A DNA stretch of 9,303 nt from Endomicrobiales bacterium (GCA_023228045.1 JALOBY010000033.1:1-9303), one strand, 5' to 3'; shown: positions 1 to 6,047, counted from the stretch's first letter. Program-made: numbers and translations. The notes: a model not told the origin generated them from the letters alone.

Positions 1-108
1 TTAAAGCATCAATATAGAAACCATCGTGGTCTTTCTGAAAATCATAAAATTAGTTACTTAAAATGGTTTTGCTACTTCAAAACTATCAAAAATAGCAACA
101 CTTTTTGA
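1..108 (+). CDS. possible 3' end of an unrecognised gene, partial
   Basis: Frame 1 is open from the first base of the window to a TGA at 106-108, giving 35 residues rich in Lys, Asn, His and aromatic residues (for example NHRGLSENHKISYLKW). I do not recognise the family. An open frame of this length is not rare by chance in AT-rich DNA, and the start lies outside the window. It may be the C-terminus of a gene upstream of comM or simply intergenic DNA. Confidence 0.22.
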   Translation, partial: LKHQYRNHRGLSENHKISYLKWFCYFKTIKNSNTF

Positions 109-117
109 GTATTATGC

Positions 118-231
118 CCATTGCGAGGGCTTTAGCCCGTGGCAATCTAATAACTAAGACGAGATTGCTTCACCCCCCTTCGGGATTTCCGCCTTTGGTG
201 AGATCTAGCCCCTTTGGGCTGACGCAATGAC
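118..231. repeat. palindromic intergenic repeat unit 1
   Basis: The outer arms CATTGCG (119-125) and CGCAATG (223-229) are inverted, and inner pieces GGCAATCT and AGATTGC are also inverted. The inside holds small hairpins such as GGGCTTTAGCCC and CCCCTTTGGGG-like stretches. The layout resembles the dispersed 'GTCATTGCGAG ... CGCAATGAC' palindromes found in many bacterial genomes, which are non-coding and MITE- or REP-like. No transposase is linked to it here. Confidence 0.6.
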
Positions 232-250
232 AACTAAAAAAGCAGTGCCT

Positions 251-330
251 GTCATTCCCGAGGTAGTAATTGGGAATCTCAAATATAATTTCATAAAGTC
301 AGATCTCCGATAGAAACATTCGGAGATGAC
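251..330. repeat. palindromic intergenic repeat unit 2
   Basis: The unit starts GTCATTCCCGA and ends TCGGAGATGAC, so its ends form an imperfect inverted repeat. Inside, ATCTCCGA and TCGGAGAT form a second, tighter hairpin at about 303-328. It is followed by AACTAAAA, the same bases that follow unit 1, which suggests that units 1 and 2 share a common end or insertion context. Confidence 0.55.
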
Positions 331-389
331 AACTAAAAGAATGAGAAGCAAGAAGTAGCTTTCCAAAAATAGTCGGTACAAAAAAGCCT

Positions 390-517
390 GTCATTCCCGT
401 CCCGAACAAGTGTAAGGGAACTTGATGTATATTGTTTTATGGTTTTTTATTGTCATCCCGAACCTCGCCAAAGGCGGGGAGGGATCTTACAGATTTCTCC
501 CTTTGGTCGAAATGACA
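390..517. repeat. palindromic intergenic repeat units 3 and 4
   Basis: A third GTCATTCCCG start lies at 390-399, with no clear closing arm. The fourth unit spans 451-517, with ends TGTCAT and ATGACA and inner hairpin parts (CCTCGCC...GGCGGGGAGG and a GGGATCT/AGATTTCTCCC pair). With units 1 and 2 these fill most of the space upstream of comM. They could act as transcription stop or RNA-stability structures, but nothing here proves that. Confidence 0.5.
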
Positions 518-572
518 TAATTATAGTTTTTAGACGATATCTAATCGAACATTAGTTGTAAAACTTATAAAA

Positions 573-580
573 AGTGAGGT
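573..580 (+). promoter_or_regulatory. ribosome binding site of comM
   Basis: AGTGAGGT ends 11 bases before the ATG at 592. It is the only purine-rich Shine-Dalgarno-like stretch near the start and supports this start codon. I see no convincing -35/-10 pair between the repeat cluster and this site. Confidence 0.5.
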
Positions 581-591
581 AAAAACAAACA

Positions 592-2118
592 ATGCTTTCA
601 AAAGTAATTTCAAGCGCGCTTAGCGGCATAGACGCAAAACTTGTTTTGGTTGAAACATATATTGCTCGCGGCCTTCCAAGTTTCTCAATAGTTGGTTTGC
701 CCGATGCATCCGTTAAAGAGTCAAAAGACCGCGTTGTGGCAGCTATCAGAAACAGCGGTTTTGATTTTCCGTCTAAAAAAATAACCGTAAATTTAGCGCC
801 AGCCGACTTAAAAAAAGAGGGCTCAGCTTTTGATTTGCCAATTGCCATTGGATTGCTTTGCGCAAGCGGAGTATTAGAAAAATCATCCATTGAGGGGTGG
901 CTTTTTACAGGTGAGTTGTCGTTAGATGGGCAGTTGCGCGCAACAAAAGGCGTACTGCCTATGACAATTGAATCGCAAAAGAAAAAGTTAAAAGGCATAG
1001 TAATACCGCACAATAACCTGCAAGAAGCAGTTGTTGTAAACGGGGCAACGGTGCTTGCCGCGCAAAACCTTTTGCAGGTGGTAAACTATTTTTTGGGCAA
1101 CGATAAGTCAATTGCCCCGCAAGCAGGGCAAGACACATTTGATTTTTCAAATATCGCATATGACTTTGACTTTTCTGATGTTAAAGGGCAGTGGTATGCA
1201 AAAAGAGCGTTAGAAGTTGCATCCGCGGGGTCTCATAATGTGTTAATGGTAGGCCCTCCGGGTTCTGGCAAAACAATGCTTGCAAAAAGAATTGTTACCA
1301 TACTTCCGCCAATGTGTTTAGAAGAAGCACTTGAGACAACAAAAATTCACTCGGTATCTGGCTTTATGGCTACTGATGGAGCACTTAAGGCGAACAGGCC
1401 ATTTCGCTCGCCGCACCATACAATTTCCGATGTGGCTTTAATAGGCGGAGGGGCATTTCCAAAACCTGGTGAAGTAAGTTTGGCACATAATGGAGTTTTA
1501 TTTTTAGACGAATTAACCGAGTTTGATAGAAATGTACTTGAAGTTTTAAGGCAGCCGCTTGAAGAGCGCAGTGTTTGCATATCGCGCGCAAAGCATTCCG
1601 TGGAGTTTCCTGCATCATTTATGCTTATTGCCGCAATGAACCCTTGCCCTTGCGGTAATTTGGGAAACTCACAAAAGGAATGTGTATGTTTGCCTCACGC
1701 CGTAAGGCGATATCGCTCAAAAATTTCAGGGCCGCTAATGGATAGAATAGATATACATTTAGAAGTTCCTGCAGTAAAGTTTGACGAAATGGTTTCAGAT
1801 GTCAAAGCCGAAAGCTCATTAGATATAAGAAAAAGAATTTTACAGGCGCGAGAAATTCAAAAGAGTAGGTTTAAAGGTTTATCTATCAGAACAAATGCCC
1901 AAATGTCATCTAAACTTGTAAAAAAGTTTTGCAAAATTGAAGCTGATGCCTTAGGGCTTTTGAAAGTTGCCATAGACCGCCTTGGTTTTTCCGCCAGAGC
2001 GTATGACAGAATATTAAAGGTAGCAAGAACCATATCCGACCTTGAAAACAGCCCAACAATTACATCTGCCCACATCTCAGAAGCCATACAATATAGGCAG
2101 TTTGATAAAAATTTGTAA
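592..2118 (+). CDS. comM: ComM/YifB family Mg-chelatase-like AAA+ ATPase
   Basis: This is a 508-residue protein of normal length for the family. ComM is a hexameric DNA helicase that promotes branch migration of incoming single-stranded DNA during natural transformation. The N-terminal ChlI-like fold spans about residues 20-140 (SFSIVGLPDASVKESKDRV). The AAA+ core has Walker A GPPGSGKT at 221-228 and Walker B VLFLDE at 302-307. A Cys pair-of-pairs insert (C352, C354, C364, C366) is followed by the family signature YRSKISGPLMDRIDI near 374-388. The Mg_chelatase_C domain (about 410-505) includes FSARAYDRILKVARTISDL. All key residues are present, so the gene should be functional. Its last 50 bases are repeated downstream at 3721-3930 (broken) and 6361-6410, marking it as the target gene of the adjoining islands. 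The normal partners nlpC/P60, dprA and topA resume 4.3 kb further on. Confidence 0.95.
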   Translation: MLSKVISSALSGIDAKLVLVETYIARGLPSFSIVGLPDASVKESKDRVVAAIRNSGFDFPSKKITVNLAPADLKKEGSAFDLPIAIGLLCASGVLEKSSIEGWLFTGELSLDGQLRATKGVLPMTIESQKKKLKGIVIPHNNLQEAVVVNGATVLAAQNLLQVVNYFLGNDKSIAPQAGQDTFDFSNIAYDFDFSDVKGQWYAKRALEVASAGSHNVLMVGPPGSGKTMLAKRIVTILPPMCLEEALETTKIHSVSGFMATDGALKANRPFRSPHHTISDVALIGGGAFPKPGEVSLAHNGVLFLDELTEFDRNVLEVLRQPLEERSVCISRAKHSVEFPASFMLIAAMNPCPCGNLGNSQKECVCLPHAVRRYRSKISGPLMDRIDIHLEVPAVKFDEMVSDVKAESSLDIRKRILQAREIQKSRFKGLSIRTNAQMSSKLVKKFCKIEADALGLLKVAIDRLGFSARAYDRILKVARTISDLENSPTITSAHISEAIQYRQFDKNL

Positions 2119-2119
2119 A
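2070..2119 (+). repeat. comM tail 1, left attachment-like direct repeat
   Basis: These 50 bases encode the ComM C-terminus (HISEAIQYRQFDKNL-stop). They match 6361-6410 at 47 of 50 positions and, in two pieces, 3721-3735 and 3901-3930. Identity with the other copies starts abruptly at CCACATCTCAG, as the bases before it differ (TGC here, AAA in the two other copies). This is the pattern of an att core. I infer that it is the left end of a composite integrated region. Confidence 0.8.
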
Positions 2120-2188
2120 GTGATTTACAATTCCTTTTTTGTTGTAACCATTTTTGTTAAATCATTAAAAAGCTCTTAAAAACTACTA

Positions 2189-2217
2189 TTGACAAAGAAA
2201 CAGCAATGTAATAGTAT
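2189..2217 (+). promoter_or_regulatory. sigma-70-type promoter of the toxin-antitoxin operon
   Basis: A perfect -35 box TTGACA (2189-2194) is followed after 17 bases by TAGTAT (2212-2217), so transcription should start near 2224, about 23 bases before the toxin ATG. It is the best promoter match in the window. It lies 70 bp inside island A, so the module carries its own expression signal and does not depend on comM. Confidence 0.7.
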
Positions 2218-2246
2218 TTAGGTGTAACTAAACAATTATTCATATT

Positions 2247-3023
2247 ATGAACAGCTATTATTATAATAATCTTCAAATTAGAGAAGTTTTTCATCTTGAA
2301 TTTCTGCGTGCTTTTGCAAGGAAATTAAAGCCGTCTTTTTTTGCTTTAAAGGGTGGGGTTAATATGCGGTTGTCTTTTGGTAGTATCAGGTATTCAGAAG
2401 ATATGGATTTAGATGTTAATACTATTAACGTAAAAGCTCTGAGCGATACAGTTATGAAAATACTTGGATCAGTTTCATTCCAAAATGAACTGAAAGGGTT
2501 TGGTATAGATAAAGTTTTGCCTCCAAATATGGCTAAAGCCAAACAAACCGATACAACCCAGCGATTTAAAGTACATCTTATTACTCATCAGGGTGAAGAC
2601 CTTTTTACAAAAATCGAATTCTCGCGCCGCAAATCCGTTGGCAATGCGGTTGTTGAACCCGTTTCAGAAAAAATATTGCGCCAGTATAAAATGTCGCCGT
2701 TAATAGTCAGCCATTATGATGTTGATAGTGCCTTCGCACAGAAAATTAATGCACTGGCTAATCGCAGTGCGGTGCAGGCCAGGGACATTTTTGATTTGTA
2801 TATGTTGTCAACACAATTGTCGCCGAACAAAAACAGTCGGATTAAAACCGACGCAGTAAGCATCAAAATCGCTTGCGAAAATGTTTTTCTTGTCAGTTTT
2901 CATCAATTCCGAGATACGGTGCTGAGTTATCTTGCAGAAGAAGACAAGGCAGCCTATGATAGCCCTGATTTGTGGGATGAAATTAAACTAAGGGTTCATG
3001 ATCTTATATGTCAAAACAACTAA
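2247..3023 (+). CDS. AbiEii-like nucleotidyltransferase toxin
   Basis: This 258-residue protein belongs to the nucleotidyltransferase AbiEii/AbiGii toxin family. Known members (AbiEii, MenT) are type IV toxin-antitoxin components that transfer nucleotides; MenT3 acts on tRNA acceptor ends, and AbiE gives abortive phage infection. The DNA polymerase beta-like active site is clear: GG at 36-37, then MRL, R48, S50, and the metal-binding pair D52 and D54 within RYSEDMDLDV. A conserved basic strand KIEFSRR lies at 122-128, QKINAL at 165-170, and the family's RDIFDLY helix at 179-185. All expected catalytic motifs are intact. The ATG at 2247 has no good Shine-Dalgarno site and lies close to the predicted transcription start. 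It overlaps the antitoxin start by 16 bases. Its target here cannot be read from the sequence. Confidence 0.85.
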   Translation: MNSYYYNNLQIREVFHLEFLRAFARKLKPSFFALKGGVNMRLSFGSIRYSEDMDLDVNTINVKALSDTVMKILGSVSFQNELKGFGIDKVLPPNMAKAKQTDTTQRFKVHLITHQGEDLFTKIEFSRRKSVGNAVVEPVSEKILRQYKMSPLIVSHYDVDSAFAQKINALANRSAVQARDIFDLYMLSTQLSPNKNSRIKTDAVSIKIACENVFLVSFHQFRDTVLSYLAEEDKAAYDSPDLWDEIKLRVHDLICQNN

Positions 3024-3643
3024 TTATAATTGAATGCATTAAAAAGCTGAACCGCCCGATATTTACTACCCGTGAAATAACGGACTTGTCTGGCAAAAGT
3101 GCGTCCAATGTAACCCAGACGCTCAACTATCTTGCCCAGCATAATGCGATAAAGAAACTGCATCGGGGTGTTTGGGGAGAAGTTACGAGCAAGCTCATAA
3201 GCCCTTACATGCTTATACCTCATTTATTTACATCAACCAGGGTGTATGTTTCATTTTTGAGCGCCTTGCATTTGCACGGCATCATTGAGCAGATACCGCA
3301 GACAATAACACTTGCTTCAACCACTCATACGAAAAAAATCAGGACAGCTATCGGGGTGTTTGCAGTTCACCAAATATTGCCGGAATTCTTTTCTGGCTTT
3401 GACTGGTATAAAGGTACCGTAAGTTTTTTGATAGCACAGCCAGAAAAAGCATTGGCAGATTGCCTTTATCTTTATACCAAAAAGAAAAAGCAATATGGTC
3501 ATTTCCCAGAGCTTAACCTGAAAAAGCCTTTTAGGATACAAAAAGTAATAGAATGGATTGAAAAAATTCCAGACCAAAAATCCATAGTTGCCGCAAAAGC
3601 CAAGCTTAATGAAATTTTGAGTTCTAAAAGTACTTCGCTATAA
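3008..3643 (+). CDS. AbiEi-like antitoxin / transcriptional repressor
   Basis: This 211-residue protein pairs with the preceding toxin. An N-terminal winged helix (about 17-57, FTTREITDLSGKSASNVTQ) should bind DNA for autoregulation. The C-terminal antitoxin domain shows the usual AbiEi signatures SALHLHGIIEQIPQTI (85-100) and IAQPEKALADCLYL (142-155). The ATG at 3008 lies inside the toxin gene, so translation of the two is probably coupled. In the classic lactococcal abiE operon and in most menAT loci the antitoxin comes first; here the order is toxin then antitoxin. The family call is firm; the antitoxin role is inferred from the family and the overlap. No terminator hairpin follows the gene. 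Confidence 0.83.
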   Translation: MSKQLIIIECIKKLNRPIFTTREITDLSGKSASNVTQTLNYLAQHNAIKKLHRGVWGEVTSKLISPYMLIPHLFTSTRVYVSFLSALHLHGIIEQIPQTITLASTTHTKKIRTAIGVFAVHQILPEFFSGFDWYKGTVSFLIAQPEKALADCLYLYTKKKKQYGHFPELNLKKPFRIQKVIEWIEKIPDQKSIVAAKAKLNEILSSKSTSL

Positions 3644-3691
3644 ATGGAACACGATAAAGACAGGGTGTATTGATACTTGATTGGTGTAAAT

Positions 3692-3720
3692 TTGGCGATT
3701 TTGGCGATTACTTGGCGAAA
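3692..3720 (+). repeat. three iteron-like 9-bp direct repeats
   Basis: TTGGCGATT occurs at 3692-3700 and 3701-3709, and TTGGCGAAA at 3712-3720. The last unit directly touches comM tail 2. Short direct repeats next to an att core are where accessory (arm-type) sites for a recombinase would lie. That role is inferred; they might also be a chance micro-repeat. Confidence 0.5.
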
Positions 3721-3930
3721 CCACATCTCAGAAGCTACAACCCAGACTTTGCAATAGGTTTGAGAACCGAGGCGAAAGAGATGGAGGCAGTTTTGACGCA
3801 AAAGTTGTAGCCAATGGTAATTCCATTAGCAAGGGTTTTGCGGAAAAAAATGTCCCATATCTTTTGACGAATTCCAAATCCTATTGCAAAATCTGGGTTT
3901 AATACAGGCAGTTTGATAAAGGTGTGTAAA
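3721..3930 (+). repeat. comM tail 2, split by a palindromic insert
   Basis: 3721-3735 is identical to comM 2070-2084. 3901-3930 matches comM 2090-2119 at 26 of 30 positions, ends in the same phase with a TAA, and would read YRQFDKGV-stop. The AAA before the first piece also precedes tail 3. The two pieces are separated by the palindrome at 3739-3899. The simplest reading is a third comM tail, the boundary between islands A and B, later interrupted by a small palindromic element. Confidence 0.7.
3739..3899. repeat. 161-bp near-perfect palindrome inside comM tail 2
   Basis: The terminal 20 bases AACCCAGACTTTGCAATAGG (3739-3758) are the reverse complement of 3880-3899 with one mismatch. The symmetry continues with small gaps to the centre at AATGG / CCATT (3813-3817 and 3823-3827). 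The outer and inner arms share the same centre near 3819-3820, so it is one continuous hairpin. There is no gene inside. It looks like a MITE-type insertion. A target-site duplication is not clear. Confidence 0.7.
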
Positions 3931-3980
3931 AGGAATAGAATACTTTATGACGAAAAAAGGAAATGATTGAATAAGTAAAG

Positions 3981-4056
3981 TTGCGTCCTCCAAAGCTATT
4001 TCATCAATACAGCGAATAGCTGTGATTATTGATGAAATGTTAGCGTCGGAGGGCAA
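3981..4056. repeat. 75-bp imperfect hairpin
   Basis: The centre ACAGC-GAATA-GCTGT (4009-4023) is extended by TTTCATCAATA (from 3999) against TATTGATGAAA, and by TTGCGTCCTCC (3981-3991) against GGAGGGCAA. Arm pairing is interrupted by a few bulges. There is no T-run after it, so a simple intrinsic terminator is unlikely. A palindromic repeat element is more plausible. Confidence 0.55.
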
Positions 4057-4205
4057 GTTGAAAACCTCGCCAAAGTTTCAGTGGCGGGTAAAGCCTGGCA
4101 CGGAAGTTCTATTTTAAAATAACAAAGCAATCGGTAAGTGAGGCTGTGGCTCGTGGGGAAAAGGTGGCGAAAGTGAATGGATATTTGTTATAATCTGTCT
4201 TCCTG

Positions 4206-4222
4206 CCTCCGTCCCCTATGTC
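4206..4222 (-). repeat. REP-like unit 1 (inverted)
   Basis: CCTCCGTCCCCTATGTC shares CTCCGTCCCCTATGTC, except for the base before it, with the inverted unit at 4968-4983, and is the reverse complement of the TAGGGGACGGAG core at 4718-4729. Together with the unit at 4717-4740 it flanks the membrane-protein gene. GGGGACGGAG cores like this accompany REP-associated tyrosine transposases in many genomes. Confidence 0.6.
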
Positions 4223-4262
4223 AAAGAACGTAAATTTTGGAGAGATTCTATAAAAAAATAAA

Positions 4263-4688
4263 ATGAAAATAATAAAATGGATTTTTTGTTTACCAGCCGG
4301 ACTAACTGCATCAACACTTGCGCATATATTGCTCTTGCATTTTTTTGGCATCGAATATGAATATGAGAAGGTATATCAATTCTGGCATTCTTATGATATG
4401 GGGGGGATGTTTATTTCATGTACAATTATGATATTTATTGATAGATTCATCACATTCGGACTTTTAGTTTGGGTATCTTCGAAAGTAGTTCCATCAAAAA
4501 ATATATTATTTGCAAAATATATCAGCATTGCTACTGGTATCATAATATTTGTCTTTTATATTTATCTCGTATTTTTCAGTAAAGTATCAATAAATTTCAG
4601 TATGTTGTATAAAAATACCATAGATTTAATTGCAATGTCATTAGGTTTGTTGTTTGGTTATATAGCATCAAGAGAAATGAAAGATTAA
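4263..4688 (+). CDS. small four-helix membrane protein of unknown function
   Basis: This 141-residue, very hydrophobic protein has four likely membrane segments at about 6-28, 48-72, 86-108 and 118-136. Short charged loops separate them (EYEYEK at 31-36, SKVVPSK near 73-79), and the C-terminus (REMKD) is charged. I do not recognise the family, and no catalytic or binding motif stands out. The ATG at 4263 is preceded by GGAGAG at 4239-4244, which is further away than usual (18 bases), so translation may be weak or the true start may differ slightly. It is flanked by REP-like units at 4206-4222 and 4717-4740, so it might be a passenger of a REP-type mobile unit. A small integral membrane protein in a defence-bearing region could be an effector or immunity protein, but that is only a guess. 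Confidence 0.6.
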   Translation: MKIIKWIFCLPAGLTASTLAHILLLHFFGIEYEYEKVYQFWHSYDMGGMFISCTIMIFIDRFITFGLLVWVSSKVVPSKNILFAKYISIATGIIIFVFYIYLVFFSKVSINFSMLYKNTIDLIAMSLGLLFGYIASREMKD

Positions 4689-4716
4689 AATTATAATAAA
4701 TCATTGCACCTGTAAA

Positions 4717-4740
4717 ATAGGGGACGGAGTTAGAATGTTA
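4717..4740 (+). repeat. 24-bp inverted repeat, left arm (REP-like)
   Basis: These 24 bases, starting ATAGGGGACGGAG, are the exact reverse complement of 4956-4979. The GGGGACGGAG core also occurs inverted at 4206-4222. The two arms enclose the transposase C-terminal remnant. Confidence 0.85.
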
Positions 4741-4958
4741 GGATAGTTGACAAATATACTTTTAGGCGGAAAGAATTGAAGAAAAAAGGACGAAGAAACA
4801 AAGTATCAGAAGCCAAAGCGTTAATAGTATATTTGGGGATACGAGAGCTTGGAATAACGGGAAGTGAAATAGGTAAAGCGATAGGATGTGCGCGGCCAAG
4901 CATCAGTTATTTATTGAAGATAGGCGATGGCAAATTTGATGGCAGGATGTTATTATAA
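4734..4958 (+). pseudogene. C-terminal DNA-binding remnant of a REP-associated Y1 transposase (RAYT-like)
   Basis: The frame is open from just after a TAG at 4731-4733 to the TAA at 4956-4958. A TTG at 4776 would give 60 residues, but the family-like sequence seems to begin upstream of it. The stretch from KVSEAKALIVYLGIREL to the IGCARPSISYLL helix matches the DnaA-like helix-turn-helix that follows the catalytic domain in TnpA_REP/Y1 transposases. The HUH histidine motif and the catalytic tyrosine domain are absent, so the protein cannot transpose by itself. The stop codon falls inside the right arm of the 24-bp inverted repeat. It is most likely a deleted RAYT element. A retained small DNA-binding protein that recognises the flanking repeats is possible but unproven. 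Confidence 0.65.
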
Positions 4959-4979
4959 CATTCTAACTCCGTCCCCTAT
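4956..4979 (-). repeat. 24-bp inverted repeat, right arm (REP-like)
   Basis: This is the exact reverse complement of 4717-4740. It overlaps the stop codon of the transposase remnant and is followed by GTCC, similar to the GTC after the unit at 4206-4222. Confidence 0.85.
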
Positions 4980-5017
4980 GTCCAATTGTTTTAGTAGTAT
5001 CACCTATTAAATATTGG

Positions 5018-5045
5018 TTGAATAAAGACACATCTTGTTTAAAAT
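5018..5045 (+). promoter_or_regulatory. likely promoter of the TPR lipoprotein gene
   Basis: TTGAAT (5018-5023) and TAAAAT (5040-5045) are separated by 16 bases and lie 35 bases upstream of the ATG at 5080. The match is moderate and the region is AT-rich, so chance agreement is possible. Confidence 0.4.
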
Positions 5046-5079
5046 AAAAATGCAATAAAAGAATACAAGGAGTTGTTTT

Positions 5080-5976
5080 ATGAAAGATTTTAGAGTGCTT
5101 GCGATACTAATGTGTGTTCTAGTTCTTAGTTCATGTTCTACTAGAAAAGAACAGTGTATATATTTTGGAGATAAGGCGTATGAAAACAAGGAATATGAGC
5201 ATGCGATTTTATGTTATGAAGAGGCTATGAGTATAGATACGAAAGATAATGATAAGATTTACAACTGTATGGGTATGGCATATCATGCAAGCTATAGGAA
5301 ATATGATGAAGCAGTTGAATGTTTTGAAAAGGCAATAAGAATAAACCCAAGAGAGTATATATACTATATAAACTTAGGTGATGTTTACGCAGAAAGTATT
5401 GATAACTTTGATAAAGCAATAAAATGTTACAAAAAAGCAATTGATATTGTCCCAAATGAGGTAGATGGATACTTGTCTGCAAGTATAGTTTGTTTTAAAT
5501 ATAAGAAATATGATCAGGCTTTTCAATATGCTAAACAAATAATAAGTATGAGCCCAAAATCTCCCAATACATATACTAGAATGGGAAATGCTTACTACAA
5601 TAAGGGAGATTATAAAAAAGCGCGTGAGTGCTTAGAGCAATCAATTGTGATTGATCCAAAACTCCCATATGCATACTTTGGTTTGGGTAGTGTTTATTAT
5701 GTTGAAGGTGATGTTGATAAAGCAATTGAATACTATAATAGAGCATTGAATATTGAGCCAAAATTTAACAATGTTAACGAAAAATTGTCCCAAATTTATA
5801 CAGTTGAAGGGGATAAATACAAAGCGCAAGAAAATGGTTCTAAAGAACCTTGGGCTGGCTTCGCCTACGGTGAAGGTGCTAGAGCACCATACACTGATGA
5901 GTATGATTTTAATATAGACAATGCGCTTGAAAAAAGATCAGCTGAAATTAAGAAACAACAAAAACCTATATTTTAG
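5080..5976 (+). CDS. TPR-repeat lipoprotein
   Basis: This is a 298-residue protein. The N-terminus is a lipoprotein signal peptide: MKDFR, a hydrophobic stretch, then lipobox LSSC with C19 as the likely lipidated residue, so it should be anchored in a membrane facing the periplasm. About six tetratricopeptide repeats of roughly 34 residues follow (about 24-240), with recurrent patterns such as YDEAVECFEKAIRINP, FDKAIKCYKKAIDIVP and VDKAIEYYNRALNIEP, plus a partial seventh. TPR arrays are protein-binding scaffolds; no enzymatic domain is present. A strong AAGGAG (5067-5072) lies 7 bases before the ATG. Residues 253-270 are encoded by a run of small DNA palindromes and do not look like TPR; this may be an in-frame palindromic insert. 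The tail to 298 is charged. The partner and role are unknown. Confidence 0.85.
   Translation: MKDFRVLAILMCVLVLSSCSTRKEQCIYFGDKAYENKEYEHAILCYEEAMSIDTKDNDKIYNCMGMAYHASYRKYDEAVECFEKAIRINPREYIYYINLGDVYAESIDNFDKAIKCYKKAIDIVPNEVDGYLSASIVCFKYKKYDQAFQYAKQIISMSPKSPNTYTRMGNAYYNKGDYKKARECLEQSIVIDPKLPYAYFGLGSVYYVEGDVDKAIEYYNRALNIEPKFNNVNEKLSQIYTVEGDKYKAQENGSKEPWAGFAYGEGARAPYTDEYDFNIDNALEKRSAEIKKQQKPIF
5836..5888 (+). repeat. in-frame triple palindrome near the 3' end of the TPR gene
   Basis: GGTTCTAAAGAACC (5836-5849), GGCTTCGCC (5857-5865) and GGTGCTAGAGCACC (5875-5888) each fold on themselves. The first and last agree at 10 of 14 bases, start in the same codon phase and are 39 bases (13 codons) apart. 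They encode GSKEP...GEGARAP-like text unlike the TPR array before it. Confidence 0.65.
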
Positions 5977-6012
5977 TTATCCTAATATTTCTAATTTGTT
6001 TTAAAAATGCTG

Positions 6013-6038
6013 TATAATTTGCCACATTTAAATGGAGG
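6013..6038 (+). promoter_or_regulatory. -10 box and strong ribosome binding site of the Cys-rich small gene
   Basis: A perfect TATAAT at 6013-6018, preceded by TG, has no good -35 box. GGAGG (6034-6038) lies 9 bases before the ATG at 6048. The ribosome binding site is strong and supports this start. Confidence 0.5.
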
Positions 6039-6047
6039 TTCAATTTA

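Larger units (their letters stand above)
2120..3720. mobile_element. island A: comM-tail-bounded module carrying an AbiE-type toxin-antitoxin pair
   Basis: The segment lies between comM tail 1 and the broken tail 2. It carries only the abiEii-like and abiEi-like genes and their promoter. No integrase, transposase or resolvase can be seen. The right end has three 9-bp direct repeats (3692-3720) that touch tail 2. I infer that it entered by site-specific recombination at the comM 3' end. The alternative, duplication of the comM tail by an unrelated rearrangement, is less likely because two more tails exist. Confidence 0.55.

Noticed and set aside
552..1159. Open frames on the minus strand opposite comM (552-1013 and 959-1159).
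   Set aside because: They lie fully or mostly opposite clear ComM domains, have no recognisable motifs and are antisense shadows.
3692..3720. Short direct repeats considered as a CRISPR array or plasmid origin iterons.
   Set aside because: The units are 9 bp with no regular spacers, no cas genes and no rep gene.
4101..4193. An open stretch of about 30 codons (ending SEAVARGEKVAKVNGYLL, stop at 4191-4193) that could be a gene fragment.
   Set aside because: It has no start codon, a stop directly upstream and no family I can recognise. It may be a remnant in island B but is too short to support.
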